Of a stretch of DNA of 64,000 bases, positions 22,408-35,760 are shown piece by piece (position 1 is the first letter of the stretch; the number at the start of each line of letters is the position of its first letter). The notes under the pieces were generated by a model, which worked only from the letters and a program-made list of their open reading frames with translations, was not told the DNA's origin and made no database searches. Source of the DNA: Pristionchus mayeri (Eukaryota; Nematoda; Chromadorea; Rhabditida; Neodiplogasteridae); the NCBI GenBank assembly GCA_036245805.1, contig BTRK01000006.1, positions 20,182,365 through 20,246,364 on the forward strand. Direction: 5' to 3'. Position numbers and translations under genes: made by a program.

Positions 22408-25400
22408 CTAAGCCATCACCGTGGGTACCCACACTGAGCAGTGCTTGTCGGGGGCGTACGTTGATCCGCGGGCGCAGTTGAAGTTGGCTTGGAAGGCGAG
22501 AGTATTCTGGAGGGTGCCGAGCACTCGATAGGGACCAAGTGCATGGGCATCAGTCATGAGACGACCAGAGACGTACGACTCAGTCAGGTAGTCCTTCTGC
22601 ATGCACCATACCTGAAACAAGAGAAATATTTCTATGCATAATACCGCATCAATTTAGGGTACACTTCGCTTGCGTAAGAAACCCTCTTCATTAGTGGTAA
22701 TTCGATCAAACCTGGGCAAAGTTGAGGAAGTAAAGCTGATTATTGGAGTATTGGGAGTAGACTCTGTCCATGAATAGCGCGTCGGATCCGTCCAGCTCAA
22801 GGTGCGACTGGAAAGCACGCCAAGCCGAGTGAATGCCTGATAGAGTTTTTAATTCGGGGCGGGTAATTCGGCACCCGACCGGGTAATCGAGAAGAATGGC
22901 GAGGAATGAGAATTACCCGGGATAATGGAAAATAATAAGTCAATTACCCGGGATAGTTCGATCTATACCTCACCACAAAAGCGAGCAGAAATGATGCGAA
23001 ATTGTGATTTGCATCCAACTATCCCGGGTAATTGAACAGAACTATTCTGCCCACTCGGGTCTCAACTATCCCGGGTAGCGTTACATTTCAAACTCTAATG
23101 CCTGAAATGGAATTCTACAATATGCAATTACTGCATCTATAGTATCGATTTAGATCATCAAATAATTTAGAGCAAATTCTAATTTCTCACAGTATTTATT
23201 CGCGTACACCCGTAATCTACCGTTACCGTATTCTCGGAACACCGTACCTCCGTTGTCGGCGATGTTCTCTCCCTGGGTCTGCACTCCATTCGTGCAATGC
23301 GGACTGCGATCGTCGGGTAGTGGGCAGAACTTGCTGTACTCTGAACTAATATTGATTTTCTTCTGATAGATTACTGTAAGTAGCTCACCATCGATTACGC
23401 ATTGAGCCATGTTGTTGAAGCCTTCTTGAGATTTGTCGTCCATCCAGCTGGAATTTTGTCTTGGTTATGTATGCAGAACCATGTTTAACTTTGTATCAAA
23501 TTTCTGTTGTGCTCACCCGTTGAGTGCTCCGTCCTTGTCCCATTGCACTCCCTTGTCGTCGAATCCATGGGTGAGCTCGTGACCAGCGACGACTCCCAGA
23601 CCACCATAGTTGAGACCTGCAATCGGAGTAATAGATTATTCTTCTTTGAAATATTGAGAGACGATGCCAGCTTCTTTCAAAAATTATGGATGTAAATGTA
23701 AAAATAATAAAAATGAAAATTTCCAGCGGGGTAGTTGACGTCGAAGAATGGCTGCTGAAGGATGCCGGCCGGGAAAGTGATCGCGTTACGCTCGTCCTGC
23801 GTAGGATTATTGCATGGGATATTTATGAGATGAGAAATACCTGGTTCTATAAAGGTGAAGGATTTATCGAACTAATGAAAGTTTCCTGATGAAATACCGA
23901 AACTTGCATTGCACAAATAAATCTTACCGAGTACCAAGCATTAACCACGGCGACTTGTCCAGAGAAGGCAGTTCGGTCGGAAATCTTCAAAGTGAGTTTC
24001 TTGAAGTCTTGCTGGATCGAGTACAGAGTGATCTGCAATAGTTTTGTGTGCCTCTCTCTCATTTATATTTCACACAGCTTGACAGATATTTTATTCAGAA
24101 TTTGCACACGTAGCGCGATTAAACGGGAGTATGACGACGACAGAGAACTGAGACTAAGATTGCCTTGTCGAGCATGTCGAAGTAGGAGTCGCCATTGTCG
24201 AAATTGAGGTCATTGTATTCCGCGTCGAGTTGGGGATTGTCGAGGATCGAATCGGGGAAGGCCACGTTCACCTCTGCATTTCAGTGGTATTTATTTCTAA
24301 CATTGGCTGCTTTGTGAGATTTTTAGTGAGACCTCCAACGACAATATTTGACTGACATAGTCGAAAACGATCAATTTGGGGAGAAAATACGAAGAGGAAG
24401 AATGTACGGATGTTGTTGGCCTTCTCGATGGCTGCAGCCTTCGCCTCTGGCTGCATCCAATCGAGCTGCTCGATCATTCCCTTCATTCCGTCCACGATGT
24501 TCTGCATCACGCCCTGCGTCTTCCTGAAATAAGAAAGATCTACAGCCTCTCCATTTCCATGATCGCTTCCAGCTAGATAGATCGTGAGAGGAAGTATGAT
24601 AGAAAGGGACGAATCTAATGTGTTGTGAGGCTATGCTCGAGAAGAGAGCAAAAGTGTGAGTGAAGAGATTGGAGAAGAGATGAATTGTTGTGCTCCCTCC
24701 CTTTCAGTGTCCACAGTTGGAGATTAGAGAAGATTGTTTTTTAATTGTAAAAGTACTTCAAGGTAAAAATTATAGGTACACCCCGTCTTCGAGACTGGGC
24801 TCGCGGGAGAAAACCGCTATGCCAGTGTCAACTTCAAGGTATTCGCACTATTTGAATGTGCAAACTCACTTTTTGATCGTGGTTCGATCGTTCTCAGTCG
24901 GGTACTTCGCGTCTACGTACACTCTGCCCTGTGCATCAGCCATCGCTGAGATCTGCAGTTATCATTTTACAGTCGATTCTTATGTCGGCTGATGGATTTA
25001 GATTACATTTTTACGGATGGCACAAAAAATGCCGAAATCGCAACTTCTTCACCTTGTCTGCACAGCTGACTCCATCCGGATCCTCCTCGCTGTTCTTGAG
25101 AGGGGCGAAAGAGGGAAGAGGATAGCCACCACGACGGGGAAGACGTCTGCAATGACAATAATTCTTCATCTTACATCAATATCTCCAATCTTACTGAATA
25201 CTGTTTTCCAAAAGATGTATATTGTTTTTTCAGTGAGATCTACGATGGTATGTTTTTACATTGATATTTCATATAATCGACGCACTCTCTGCCGATGGTC
25301 TGGGGCACATCCTTGATTGCGAGTTCGCGCATCACCGTCGCGCACTTTCCGTTCGAGCAGGGAATGACACCGGAGTTGGCCAGGAGAAGACGGATGAAAA

Positions 25401-28400
25401 GGTAGTTGACGACGTCAGTGTCGTCCTTCTTCGCCTTGAGGAAGTCGAAGAGATCGGGCGTCTTCGCAGGCTGGAGGAAAAGGGGGATTCATAGATTATG
25501 GAGATGATCTGCACCATTATGCCAAAGAAGACAAAGGTTATACAATTCACAAATAATGATGACTGGATATGTCGTTGATTATTCTTACGGAGATGATTGA
25601 ATAATATTCACCTCATTGAGAATGAAATCGTTGTTGGCAGTAATCCAGTCCGCAGCTTCCTTGGGGGCGAAGAACCACAGCTTCCTCCAATCCACGGTTT
25701 TTGGCAAGTCATCGATCTTCATCGGATTCCACTGCTGTTCGAAAGTTCGTCGCTCAGTGTCATTGCGGGAGAAGTCAATGGCGATAGTCTGAATCAAGTG
25801 ATATTTACGACATACGCTCCATCGACACACAATTGGATGAGAATTATTTCGTCATGCCGCCTTTTTATGTAAAGGTTGGATTATGCAATAGTTCTCAACC
25901 GATCTAATGCCGATTAATCCCAATTATGTTGATCTTCAGTTAAAGTTTCTGAATAGTACAAAGAGTGTTCCCCACCCTCTCCAGTTCCAGTACATCATCG
26001 ATCATCTTGTCGTAGTTGTCCGGCAGCTTGGCCGTATTGTCCTGCTTAGCGTACGCCTCCACCAGCGTCTTCACCTGCAGAGAGAAAGAGTTGAAATCAT
26101 GACAGAGTAATAACAACAGCCCAAACGGAACTGAATGCTTGAGGTTCAATCCCTGCAGTCTACGGATGAGTTTTGCTGACTCTGTCGGGGTTCTCAACTC
26201 ACGGTCTTCTTGTATCCCGCCTTCTGTGAGTTCCAGTTGTCGTCCTCGTAAAAGGTGTGCGTCTTGTACGTAGAAGGCTGCAAATCAATGCATTAACCTG
26301 ACAAATAAAAACGATCTGCTAATAGCATTATTTAAGAAAAGAAAGAGCAATCTACCTCATCGACGAATAGCATGTATCCCTTATCATTGCTCTGAGGAGC
26401 CTTCCAGTTGGTGTCAACTCCAGGAGAGACGAGGGTATCAATACCTAGAAATTATTATAAATATTTTCAGTTAGAATATACCGCGTACCGAGTTGGAAGG
26501 AAAGCCATCCGAGGACATTTCCGTAGTTCACAGCAGTGACGTCGGGCTTGACAGTTCCTCCAATCAGCGGGATCTGTTGGTTGATGTAGCTCTTGAAGTC
26601 GTCGACCTTCGGCTTAATGTAGTTGTGGGTGCTGATGGTGGGATTCTTCGCCTCCGATTTGCATGTGTCGTACAGCTTCTTCAGCTTGGTGAGGGCAGTA
26701 CTGGCCTGGAAAGTGGAAAGATAATAGTGCAAGTGTCGTAGTTATGATACAAGACAAAATAATCCCGTATAATTTTGTCAAAATTACAACATTCAAGTGT
26801 AGTTATCGTCTATATTTTCTCATTGTAATCCATTCTATCCCTCCGTATCGCTCACCGCGAGTGTCGCCTGGTAAGCGGGATCGTTGATCTTCCTGTTGAT
26901 AGTCTTGTAGTTCTCCTTAAGATGACAGATTCGAGCACTGTCACATGTATTTCATGGAAGGATGTTATTTATTGTTAGGATTTTTTTAAAAAAAGTTGTG
27001 GCCAAATGTCGAACTAACCTGATCGAGGTCGTTAAAAGTCGTCTTTGTGCCTGGGAAATTAGCGCACGAATAATGGTAGAAATCATCGCATGGATCGACG
27101 GAGAGGTTCGCCGATGCCTGAACAAAGCAAATTAATCTGTTAATTCAATTCAATTCAATTCATTTATCATGCAGATAAGTGACGAGAAAGAGAAGTAAGA
27201 TGAAATAAGACTACATGAAATACGATGCATCATCTAGGATGCAAAGATAATAATATGGTATATTACAGATTGCCATAGTTAAAGATTGCCATAGTTAAGA
27301 ATAACTGATCACATTATTGCTCACACGAAAGAACGCAGACTGCCCAATATGATGAATACCTTGAGAGTGGCGAGCGAATTCTGATAGGCGGAGTACTTGT
27401 CCATGTCCTGAGGCGAGATTCGCTCGACTGGAGCGACATTCACATCGTTCTCGGGGACGATAGGCTCGCCCGCGACGTTGAGAGGAGCACCTAAATCGAC
27501 ACTTCATTCGGTTCCTGTGAACTATCTGGAACTGGTTCTGGTACCTAAAATTCGTACCAGAAGTGGGCTCGGAGGTCCACACGTTGCAGTGCTTGATGGG
27601 AGCGTAGGTTGAATCGGCAGGGCAGTTGAAGGCTTTCTGAATTAATCCAGAAATAATTGATGAAAATAATAAGGAGTGCTAGCTGGAGACTAGTGAAAAT
27701 GAATATTGTCTGATTAACCTGGAATGCGGGGATGTTCTGAACGGTTCCGAGAACTCTGTAGAGAGACGGTGAGTGAGGATCGACCAGAATCTGGCTCAGG
27801 AGAGAGGAATCAGAGGGCGTGAACTGGCACCACACCTGGAACCACGGAGCTATGGAAATGGTACTGGTACCGACAGGTACCTGGGCGAAACCGAGGAAGA
27901 AGAGTTGGTCGGCGTTGAAGATGGAAGCGTCGCCGGGAAGGAGTGGATCGGGTCCATTGAGTGCCTCGTAGGCCTTGAAGGCCTTGTACGCCGCCTGGAT
28001 TCCTGAGTTATAAACATTTTATCAATGAGTAATCATGTTTTTCAATATAGGTTACTTGCGCACTTTTTTAATCCACTGTTATTGTTATTGCAAAATCCCT
28101 TCATTGTTTCCCTGATCAAGATGAACTGGCGTATAGATACCTCCATTGTCGGCGATGTTCTCTCCCTGTGTCTGTGCTCCATCGACGCACGGATATCCCT
28201 TGGGCAGCGGGCAGAATCCACTGTACTCGTCCACCACACACTGCGCCATCTTCGTGAAGGAGGTCGTAGAGTTGTCGTCCATCCAGCTGAAACAACATCT
28301 CGATCCCTTTGCAAAAGAGTACGAGATTTTTTAATAACCTTTAGAATGGATAGATTCTTTTGAAAGGAAATATGTACATTTTCACACCTGTTGAGTATTC

Positions 28401-31400
28401 CGGTTCCCTCCCACTGTACTCCTTCATCATCAAACCCATGGGTGAGTTCATGGCCTGCGATAACTCCCAGTCCTCCGTAGTTCATCGCGGCGGGGTAATC
28501 GACGTCATAGAAGGGTGCATGGAGGATTCCTCCAGGGAAAGTGATAGAGTTCATCTCAGGCTAAAATTGGGGACAATTAGTGCTGCCAATTCGGGATTAT
28601 CTCACGATTTCACACGTAACGCACTGGTTAAACAAAACGAGAGCGAATTTGGGGAAGTCAAATTCATATTCGGTAGTTCGCCCACCTGGTACCAGGCGTT
28701 AGTGATGCCTGCGGGACCGGAGAAGTCAGTTCGGTCGGTGGGCACGCCGTTAACGAGAGGAGCGAAAGCCTCGTACAGGTTAAAGGCGATCAGTTTGTCC
28801 GCTTGAGTGAGGTAGACGTCGTCCTTGACGGTGTTCAGCTTCTGCAAAGATATGTTGCTCACAGCTCTCAAACTTGACCTTGATTGACTTAATGCAGACT
28901 GCGGAGCGGCTAAATGTAGGATTGTGGTGAGTTTGGTACTATAGGCAAATAAAAGAAGCCGTCGGACCTTGTAGTAGTCAGTGAGTTGGTTGTCGTCCAG
29001 AACCCAGTCGGGGTAGGCCATGTTCACGACGAGATTATCGATCTTCTGATACGCGCCCTTCTTCGAGGCGGGACTCATCCAATCCAGCAGATCGATTTGG
29101 GCACGGAAGGCCACCAGGATGGAACGGATGATCGAGTTGGACTGAAGAACTAAGATTTTTAGATTGAAACAAGCATAATTTACAGCAAGCAGCCAAAAAT
29201 ATGGAAAGAACGAATAAAAAAGTAGCCAACAATATGGAAAGAACGAATAAAAAACGCATGATGAGAATGTTTTCATTCTACACTGAGCTTCACAGTGTTC
29301 TTACATGGTCTCTGAGCGTCTGGCGGTCCTTGGCTGTGGGATAGTTGGCGTCCACGTAAAGTCTCGAGCTGGCCCAAGTGAGGAAGGAAGTGGCGAGATT
29401 CTGGCAATTGCTCTCCCTTGCACTGACGTCCTTCACATTCGAGTCAATAGGCTCGACGCGCGGATCGGTACGAATCTTCCTGTTGATAGGCCTCTTCTCG
29501 CGACGGAAGTCCTTGAGATGAGACCACTTCTGAAAGGGAACTGTTATTTGTCTATCGAATAATAAAGCCGTATCAGACTTTGATTGAACATTTGTGGTAT
29601 CAGTAATCCAAGCAAATTCACTGATATCAATATTGGCATCTTTCGAACTAACCGCGCGAAAGGTATCGGTACCAGGTAGATAGTTCGCGTTGAGGGCACG
29701 GATGTAGAGGTAGTTGTTGAGGTCGCGAGACTTGATCGTTCCAGCAGCGATGTCGGTCGAGAGAAGGGCAAGTTTGTCCGTCTCCATAACCACGGAACGG
29801 AAGGAACCGTCGACCTTCTTGCTGATGGGAACGAATGCCTGAAACATGTCATGTATCGCTTCGAAATTGTAAAATGAATTATTCTCCGATGCAGTTTGCG
29901 AATTATATTCGGCATCCAAATGATGGCTTCATTGGAAAAGTCATCCTACATGGTATAGTGCTTTTCTCACCTTGTCGTAGAAGGACTTCCACTCGAGGAA
30001 CGGAGCCAGCTTCTGAAGGCCGTCCACGGTGTAGGGGTTGTACGATCTGCAGTGTTATTAAAAATTAAAAATAATTTTCACTGTAACCTCTGTTGTCCAC
30101 AATCGCATTGTTCAAAGCATAAGTGTGAATCATCTGATCATTACCTCTCTCATGCTAAGATGTCGTAATGCCGCAATATCGTACCTCGCGTACTGTCTCC
30201 TCGTCGTGTCGTCAGTGGAGTATTTCGTGGCCAGATTGTAGTCCAGCTGCGCCATTGCAGCTGCATCCTTCTTCGCCTAGAGAGTACGAGATTGGAAACG
30301 ATTATTGCTCTCAGATCTAATTGCTCAATGGATCGAATGGGCAGATGGCTGATGCATTGATGCTATTCTCCGAATCTGCCCACAATCACCTGATCCTGAT
30401 CGAGGTCTTTGATACCGAGCAGTTTCGCACCAGCGTTGATGATGTCCAAAATCATGTCCACAACACTAAAGAGATTGTCACAACATTTGATATAATCACA
30501 ATTCAAGATATTCCCTTGATTCTCCTTGTTAGTTCGAAAGAGATCTCAGGTCGATAATTGTAAATGGGCATCATACAATATTTCATTTCTCACTCGTCCT
30601 TGTAGTCGTCGTGCAGCTTCGTGTAGAAGGTGTCGATGAAGATGACTCTCGGCTGATCGACGAGAAGTGCGTAGCCTCCGTTCGCATTGTGCGGATCCTT
30701 CCAGTCAGTGTCCACTCCGATGTCGACCAGAGTAGTGACGCCAGTCGTGCTGACGACGTAACCTGAAATGTCATGGGAAATAAATGCAAAGGGCTCCATC
30801 CAATTCCATGAAGACATCCTCATATATCTTATTGTGTCCTCGTTAATGGAAAGGGCACTAGGTCGGATGAGAACTATGACGTCGTGCCGCCTTTGCCATC
30901 AAAGTCGACATGACGTTATAGTTCTCACAAGGAAAGCGGTACCCACCGAGGAATCCGGCCAGTGCATCAGTCGTCGCTGCCTTAGTCTCGCCAGGGAAGA
31001 GAGCAGGGAATCCGACGCCCTTGTTCGAGTCATGCAGATCGTTGAAGATACTCTTCGATCGATCGAGGAACGCCGCCTGCATTCAACATTTCGTTGTCGC
31101 TTTGAAAACATTCTGGAAAGCATCATGAAATGGACTTTTCGTTTCGTACCTCATTTGCTCCAGTAATGCACGAGTCAAAAAACCACTTCATCTGGCGCAC
31201 AGGTAGTGGCTGGAATATTGATTATTATGTGGACGGAGTTGGATAGATCAAAAGGGGTGGGCACAAAAGGGGTACAGCGTTGTCGAAGGCCGAAGCTGGC
31301 TTGCGCAGTTCGGAGACCATCGACTCATCGATGGCATCATCAGAGACATCAAAGGACATCCCTTGGCCCTGAATAATACTCATAAACATATAAATTATGT

Positions 31401-32796
31401 CTGGCAAGACTAGAGACTAGGTTTTAAATTTTTAAGCCGACCTTTCTTTCAGCTCGCCATCTCCTTTGTGTTAGGCGTAAGAAAGCTCTCGAGGAGAGCA
31501 AAAGCTAAATTTTGCAAATCATTACCTTCTGTCCAGCTCCACACGTGTACGTGTAGAAGTCATCGCATGGATTGACGGACGTGTTCATCCACGACCTGAA
31601 ATCGGTATCTGATTCATTTTACGTTTGAATCACTGCATTGTGCAGTGCCTGAAACTGCAATCTATGGATTTTATTGCGCAACGATTGCTCACTTTTCCCA
31701 TAAAAGTTGCAAACAGCTGTCAAAAGATATGAGCAATGCTCCTCGAAATGATGAAAGAGTGCTCACTTGAGCAGGTCGGACATGCCCTTGTAGGCGGGGT
31801 ATCGGGGGTCATTCGTGGCGATGGGCAGAGAGACGGGAATCGCGGTCGCATCGGTTGGTGCAGTGCCTGCGATTCTTCTTCTTATTTCGAGAGAATATCC
31901 CCGCTTTGAAAAAATGTCCGATAAAATGAGGTTTTCATGCTCATGGCAAAGATGTAGTTTGTGTGCAGGCATGTGCAGCTCTCGTTGAGGGGTATTTTAA
32001 TGTTTCTTCAGCACATAAAAATCGCGTGTAGCGGCCGCAGATAAGAGACCGCCGATGGTGGGAGAAAGAGCAGACTCTCGTCATTAGTCTCGATCGGGAA
32101 CGAAAGAGTGCCTATCTAGTAGGGAGGCACTCCTGATGTACGTTGCAAAATTAGATTCCAGATGCAAAATCCATTCACTGAATTTCAAGGGGGCTGACTC
32201 TTTTTTTTCCTTTGAGAGCAGCTGAAGGGACTCACTGAACTGGGAGTTGATGGTGTCCTGGATGTTAAGGACAGTGATCAGGGAGGCGATGCTCAGTCCG
32301 AGTGTGCCAAGTATCACGAGCAGCACTGCTATCTGCAAGCACCATCGACATGATTATCGTATTGAAGGACTGGACGATATTTGTCCAGCACTACATCATA
32401 GAGGAATGAAATTTCATCGAATGACGAAGTCAAATTGAGTTAAGCCTTTTCATCATTCTCCTGTAGCTGCTGCTTAGTAATTGCACAGTATGGTCTATGC
32501 AGTGAATTGGCTCAATCTTGGAGGAAAAATATTTGGTGTACCGTTGAATTATTTCTTAAAGTAAATCTTATTTCTTAAAGTAAATCCTATTTTATCCCCG
32601 CAAATTTTCTATGAGATTATGCAAATCTCTTTAAAAAAATTACGTCCTTATTTATTTTCTTCATATGCACGCACAATATATTCAGCCACTGAGAGACGCA
32701 CAAACCAAAGAGAAAATATTTTGAAAAAGGTTTTTCTTCGTGCATTAAATGAAAACAAGTACTTACCCCGAAGACGACCTTGAGCACCTTGATCAT
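22408..32796 (-). CDS. Right copy of the double-domain M13 (neprilysin-like) peptidase gene, reads intact
   Basis: About 40 exons. A type II membrane zinc endopeptidase with two M13 domains in one chain of roughly 1,500 residues, about twice the usual length. [10 protein letters not shown] (32767-32796) is followed by an anchor helix (32236-32332, '[20 protein letters not shown]') and a short linker (31767-31866). Domain 1 has '[12 protein letters not shown]', 'NAWYQ' (about 28690), [11 protein letters not shown] (about 28435), GENIADNGG (about 28150) and C-N-V-W (about 27580). An in-phase linker exon ('[17 protein letters not shown]', about 27400) leads to domain 2: '[11 protein letters not shown]' (about 27085), [16 protein letters not shown] (about 23575), GENIADNGG (about 23255) and C-S-V-W-V-P at the end. 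In both domains the zinc ligands (HExxH plus the Glu of ENIAD) and the NAxY substrate motif are kept, so both should be active outside the cell. It has two introns the left copy lacks. A MITE sits on the acceptor of the second-last exon. Confidence 0.88.
22841..23097. mobile_element. hAT-like MITE on the 3' splice site of the right M13 gene
   Basis: 257 bases, ends TAGAGTTTTTAATTC and CAAACTCTA, flanked by a perfect 8-base repeat ATGCCTGA (22833-22840, 23098-23105). It is the same family as 5072-5326 in inverse orientation. In the gene's direction the duplicated target reads TCAG|GCAT, which is the intron-exon border itself. Confidence 0.9.
30868..30932. repeat. Short inverted repeat in an intron
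   Basis: GAGAACTATGACGTCGTG is answered by GACATGACGTTATAGTTCTC about 30 bases on. Related words recur near 25830-25862 and at 47920-47992, so this looks like a small dispersed MITE. It lies in the intron before the exon at about 30760. Confidence 0.5.
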
Positions 32797-33173
32797 GGCG
32801 GTGCCTCTCTTGCGGAATGAGTCTTTCTCCCACTCTCGAGCTCTTATCAATGCATCTCTTCACTTGTCATCGTAATAAAATGAGGCATGTACAGTTCGGA
32901 TTCGGGCATACTCACAGTCACACCAAAGATCACTACACAATTAGCTGCTTCCGAGTATTCTAGATCTATTAGGTTGTTGCAAAAGTCCTGTGGAATTTTG
33001 ATATTTTGCCTTCCATCTTGCTGTTGGATTGATAGATGAACTTCGGGATATTGATTACTAATGAGGCCTTGCATACTAGTAGTGTGTACAGTATCTCACA
33101 TACGGATTTGGCCTGACCTTGAACTTTTGAATTCTGACCTTGAACTTTTGATCTTTGATCTCAGATCATGAAT

Positions 33174-33262
33174 CATGCCCTCCGGGCATATTCCTGGAAA
33201 TGCCCTCAGGGCATGATCCGGGATATGCCCTCCGGGCATAATCCAGGATATGCCCGTATAGG
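33174..33262. repeat. Array of short perfect hairpins, left arm
   Basis: The words TGCCCTCCGGGCAT and TGCCCTCAGGGCAT, each a self-complementary hairpin, recur 4-5 times with about 22-23 base spacing, separated by ATCC(G/A)GGATA-like spacers that are themselves nearly palindromic. Confidence 0.85.
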
Positions 33263-34294
33263 TGAAGCCTCCCGAGCTTCATCCAGGTTTCTGCTCCTCT
33301 CACCCGAGTCGCCTCTTGACTGTCACCCCTTTCCACCCTTTTACGTAGAATTCGTGCTCTCTGGACACGCCGGGTAAGAAACCCCGTTATGGGAGAGGCG
33401 GAGGCGCACTCAAGGTCGCATAGCCGCTCTCCCCGCGCTCTGACCGGCAGTGTAGAGGGGCGCCTCGTCCTTGGCAGGGAGGGAGGAGAGGCGAGAGAGA
33501 GAGAGAGAGAGATAAAGAGAGAGAGAGGGAGAGGTGCCTCTTCCTCTAACCTAAGTACATATGTTGAATAGGAAACCGCAACACTCACAGTAACATGGAA
33601 GGCGTGAATTTAGAAGCACTCAATCGTAAACTACTTCTTTTGACTAAGCACGTGCACCCAAGAGTTCTCTCGGTGTAGTGTCGTCTCCGAACGAAGCCAC
33701 CGCAACTGATACCCTCGAAGTCGAAGACCACACAATTCTTTGGGGCTGATCAGCGGTGAACGACGAATGAGATTACCCGAGAACTCTCTCAGAGAGCAAT
33801 CAATTACCCGACAACTCTCTCCGAAATCGATCAATTACCCGAGATAGTCGACGAAACAAATGTGCAAAAGTTCGCTATCTCTGCTGAATTAGATTGTATG
33901 GCATCAACACAAAGTCCGCTAGCAATGTACATGACATACGTATTACTTCTTTAGGTTCTTTTCCTAAAAAATCGAGTATAGTCTAATGGCTGTAACCACC
34001 TCAGACATACCTATGCTAACAGCTCTCTTTCTTCCTCGCATCATATGTGGAGATGTCAGTACCCTATTACGTCGAAATCGTCATTACATCTCCATAGAAG
34101 TCGAGTAAGATCTAAATAGAATAGTGGAGTTGCGAGCATGCTTTCCATCGCTAGAGTATAATTGTGCTGATGTGAGAGCGGATGGTAATGAAGAAACCTG
34201 CTGAATCCCTCAAACCACAGCTCAAAGCCCTTTTCGCAGCTAGTCGAGATCATATTGCGCGACCTATTTACAATTCGGAAGTACCTTATTACTA

Positions 34295-35178
34295 TTAGGT
34301 TGTCTCAAAAGTTTCTGACTATTTTCATTTTCGAACATACTGACCTTCCCCGTGCTTCGGAATCTATCAATCAACTAATGGTTTTCAACAGTTGATGTGG
34401 CCTTGGGAACCCTTTAAAACGAGTGTTATTGAGGACCAATTTAACCACTAAGGATAGCACTGTTCACAGCTAAATTCGACATTGGTGGAAATTAATCTCA
34501 GTTTAGAATAGATTTTAATTCTTGTGAGAGCTCTGACATCTGCTAAACAAAAGCACTGTTTTAAAGGCTAATGAGTGGGCTTATTAAATTTCCTAATGCC
34601 AAAGGATTGGCCTCAAACGCATACTTGATAATGGCTCTCAATCCCAGTCCTGCACCAATTACAATTTTCCAAATATACATTTGCTGGTATTTTGCAAGTG
34701 CGGATCGATTAGCAACCATCATTTGTTGATCACTCAGAAGTGCCCTTCCGTACTAATACACGGTTGCATTATGGAGGATGTTCATAGATCTGTTAAGAAA
34801 TATGATGTTTCGAAATATTTCTGTCGAGATTTGATTGCTGAAAACTGCACTTTTGACCGTTTACCGTTTCTCAACAACGCTACAGACCAGTTTTTTCACC
34901 ATTATCTGAACAAGCAAGTTTTATTATACCAATGAAAATGTGGGCAAATTGGGTAGGCCGCAGATATTCGAGGATCAGAGTTCCTTCGAAAACACTAAAA
35001 AGTCACGATTTTTGCATGTTTTTACCTGGAAGTGCTTTTCTTGGGCGAACCATTCAAAAATATTATTGTAGTCTACTATCATGTCCTTAACTATAACCAT
35101 GACGGAATGGCAATGAGTCTAAATACACCAAGAGAAACTTCGAAAAATAAATAGTCAGAAACTTTTGAGACAACCTAA
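34295..35178. mobile_element. Mariner-like element, degenerate, in the left arm only
   Basis: 884 bases with inverted ends TTAGGTTGTCTCAAAAGTTT (right-end inverse at 35159-35178) and TA on both sides (34293-34294, 35179-35180). A weak reading on the plus strand near 34790-34960 resembles the central part of a mariner transposase but contains stops. It is absent at the mirror position of the right arm. Confidence 0.75.
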
Positions 35179-35309
35179 TAGAAAGTGAAAGTTCGCACCT
35201 TAGCGAGAGAGAGTGAGAGTGGTAAAGTGAAAGAGAAAAAGGTGGAGAGCAAGAGTGAGAAAGAGATAGAGGTGAGCAGTCTCCGCACTACGGCGATATT
35301 CTTCACTGG

Positions 35310-35760
35310 GAAATATGTCTTGTCACACCGAACTAACCGTAGTCAAGTCACCCTCCTACTCAAAAAGGGGGGGCAAGAAGGGTAGCAGGGGGAATACGCG
35401 TTGAAACCTGTACTTATCGTTGGGGTGTCTTGTCACACCGAATCTACCGTAACTAAGGAACCCGAGTATTCAAAAGTCGACACTAGTAGCAGTGGTGGTA
35501 CTTCTCGGAGAGGTGTTTTGCCGTAATGAACCTACCGTAACTAGGGAACCCGCGAATTCAAAGGACCCGCAGGAGTGTCAGTGGAAAGAACATGTTTCAA
35601 GTCTGTCATGAGACTCCTCAAGCACGATGAGCCATCCCCAGGGGTGAACCTACAGTACCTTACAACCGCAAATTAGTAATCTCTACACCATGGTGTGATA
35701 GTCTCTTCAAGTGTGATGAGTCATCTCTCCCGAGGTGAACCTGCAGTTTCCCACAGCTCT
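35310..35760. repeat. Degenerate direct repeats in the left arm (mirrored near 41865-42200)
   Basis: The word GAACCTACCGTAACTAGGGA and close variants recur at about 35340, 35450, 35540, 35650 and 35745. The last two also share a longer unit (GATGAGYCATC...GGTGAACCT). The mirrored copies are in the right arm. They could be binding sites or decayed tandem repeats. Confidence 0.6.

Noticed and set aside
33496..33535. GA-rich repeat inside the element
   Set aside because: A simple microsatellite, mirrored as CT in the right arm. No special meaning beyond marking the arms.
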